64,000 nucleotides of DNA from Lepturacanthus savala (Eukaryota > Chordata > Actinopteri > Scombriformes > Trichiuridae), in assembly GCA_030544235.1 (NCBI GenBank), contig CM060463.1:10639690-10703689 (forward strand), given 5' to 3'. Below are positions 63,135-64,000 of the stretch, in pieces (the first letter of the stretch is position 1; every line of letters begins with the position of its first letter). Position numbers and translations under genes: made by a program. Below the pieces are notes generated by a model. That model had not been told where the DNA came from. It was given only the letters and a program-made list of their open reading frames with translations, and searched no databases.

Positions 63135-64000
63135 AGACTACACATCTGGGATCATGTTGCGTAGTGGTCTTGGACATAATCTGTGTGTGTGCCTGTGTAT
63201 TTGTCTTTGGGTAGAGGGAGGATCAGACATTACCACAACCGCATGGGCATGACAGGCAGCCTTACATGTAACTGATGGGGCCCAGACACATTCTGATAGG
63301 CGTGTAGACAGTGTTTTCAGACAAAGAATTTTGCCATGAGTCAAATTTAGAAGCACATGCACTACAACAACAAGCATATGATCCAAAGGCTGCTACCCAC
63401 CCCACAATTTATGGAGTTGGAGAATTTGGGATGTAGGTAGATAATTGTATTACTGTAACGAATAGAATAGTCTGATTTGAAATTTAAAAAGCTTTCTATT
63501 AAGCCTGTGTAATTACATACCCGTTTTTACTATACTGAAAGGGTCATATAAGTTTATTATATTATAGAAAAAGGAAAGGATGCTTTGAAAAGGATATGGC
63601 TTAATATCGAAAGAACAAAGATGTGGTTTGTTTTCTCTGCCTGTTTCAGAAGTGTTTTTCTGTACACTGCGGGTACAGAAGGATGAGGACACTGAATTTG
63701 CTGCTTTTATAAGGCTTCTTGCAACACAAGAGATAATTGCCACAAAAGGTCTATTGTAATGTGTCTCTGTGATTTACTAAATCTGAAAATGAAGCCATCA
63801 ATACGTCAATGCCCCCCATTTTTTCCACATTTCTTTTTTTTCCTTTTGTGTCTCCTGCTAAAAAGCAAAGCTTTTAGCACTGAAAAAGGGGGAAATGGAA
63901 GAACAAGAAGTGATGATCTACTGTATGAAGGTAAAAAAAAGAAACCAGCTGTTGCATATATGCACTGCAGGCTAAAGTATCTGAAGAACAATCAAACAGT

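Larger units (their letters stand above)
49754..64000 (-). other. tafa1: Right part of the presumed tafa1 signal-exon intron; no exon seen
   Basis: 14 kb without a gene I can support. I looked for a minus-strand exon with a start codon, a hydrophobic leader, a His-rich tail and a phase-1 donor, as the TAFA1 signal exon should have, and found none. Content: TA/CA tracts (51780-51850), poly-T runs (55189-55206, 57198-57219), TIR elements at 55484-55776 and 60272-60776, and a 29-base poly-G run (63106-63134). It could equally be intergenic if tafa1 exon 2 lies elsewhere. Confidence 0.5.

Overview
The window reads as vertebrate, almost certainly teleost fish, nuclear DNA. It is gene-poor and AT-rich, with large introns, many CA/TG/GA microsatellites and poly-G tracts, and fish-type interspersed repeats. 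All convincing coding sequence is in short spliced exons on the minus strand. Nothing looks prokaryotic or viral.

Gene 1 is tafa1 (FAM19A1), a secreted, cysteine-rich, chemokine-like neuropeptide gene, running right to left. Three exons are recognisable: the first cysteine block (22447-22587), the second cysteine block (10021-10145) and a tiny last exon with five codons and a stop (3622-3639). Splice sites and phases match perfectly. The predicted 3'UTR runs left from 3621. I could not find the signal-peptide exon anywhere between 22.6 and 64 kb, so it probably lies beyond the right edge. If so, nearly the whole window is inside tafa1 and its introns.

Gene 2 is the unusual object. It is also on the minus strand, from about 49.3 kb to 35.8 kb, apparently nested in tafa1 intron 2. 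A non-coding first exon leads to three exons (48393-48501, 48117-48273, 47815-47992) that encode a divergent KMT5A/SET8-like SET domain. Next comes a tandem array of about 11 kb (36380-47545) with a 630/643/645-bp period. Every unit carries a 108-bp exon with consensus splice sites, in phase 0-0, encoding a 36-residue Pro/Thr-rich peptide with a PPLP motif. Seventeen copies are intact and an eighteenth, at the 3' end, is degenerate. A terminal exon at 35927-36159 encodes a Cys/Trp-containing basic module and a stop. If all copies are spliced in, about 612 residues of near-perfect 36-residue repeat sit between the SET domain and the C-terminal module. Seven adjacent units (exons at 36989-40966) look virtually identical, introns included, which implies very recent expansion or homogenisation.

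Some details suggest the SET gene is decaying or changing function. The acceptor expected for the last SET exon reads AA instead of AG, with an in-frame cryptic acceptor 15 nt downstream. The catalytic-core Asn-His is Asn-Asp. The last repeat exon has lost its standard donor.

The rest is intronic or flanking sequence. I see no further genes in it, only microsatellites, a tRNA-type SINE remnant near 19.8 kb, hAT-like or MITE-like elements (14.5-15.2, 55.5 and 60.3-60.8 kb), and two GGGGAC-type repeats with CA microsatellites that bracket the array.
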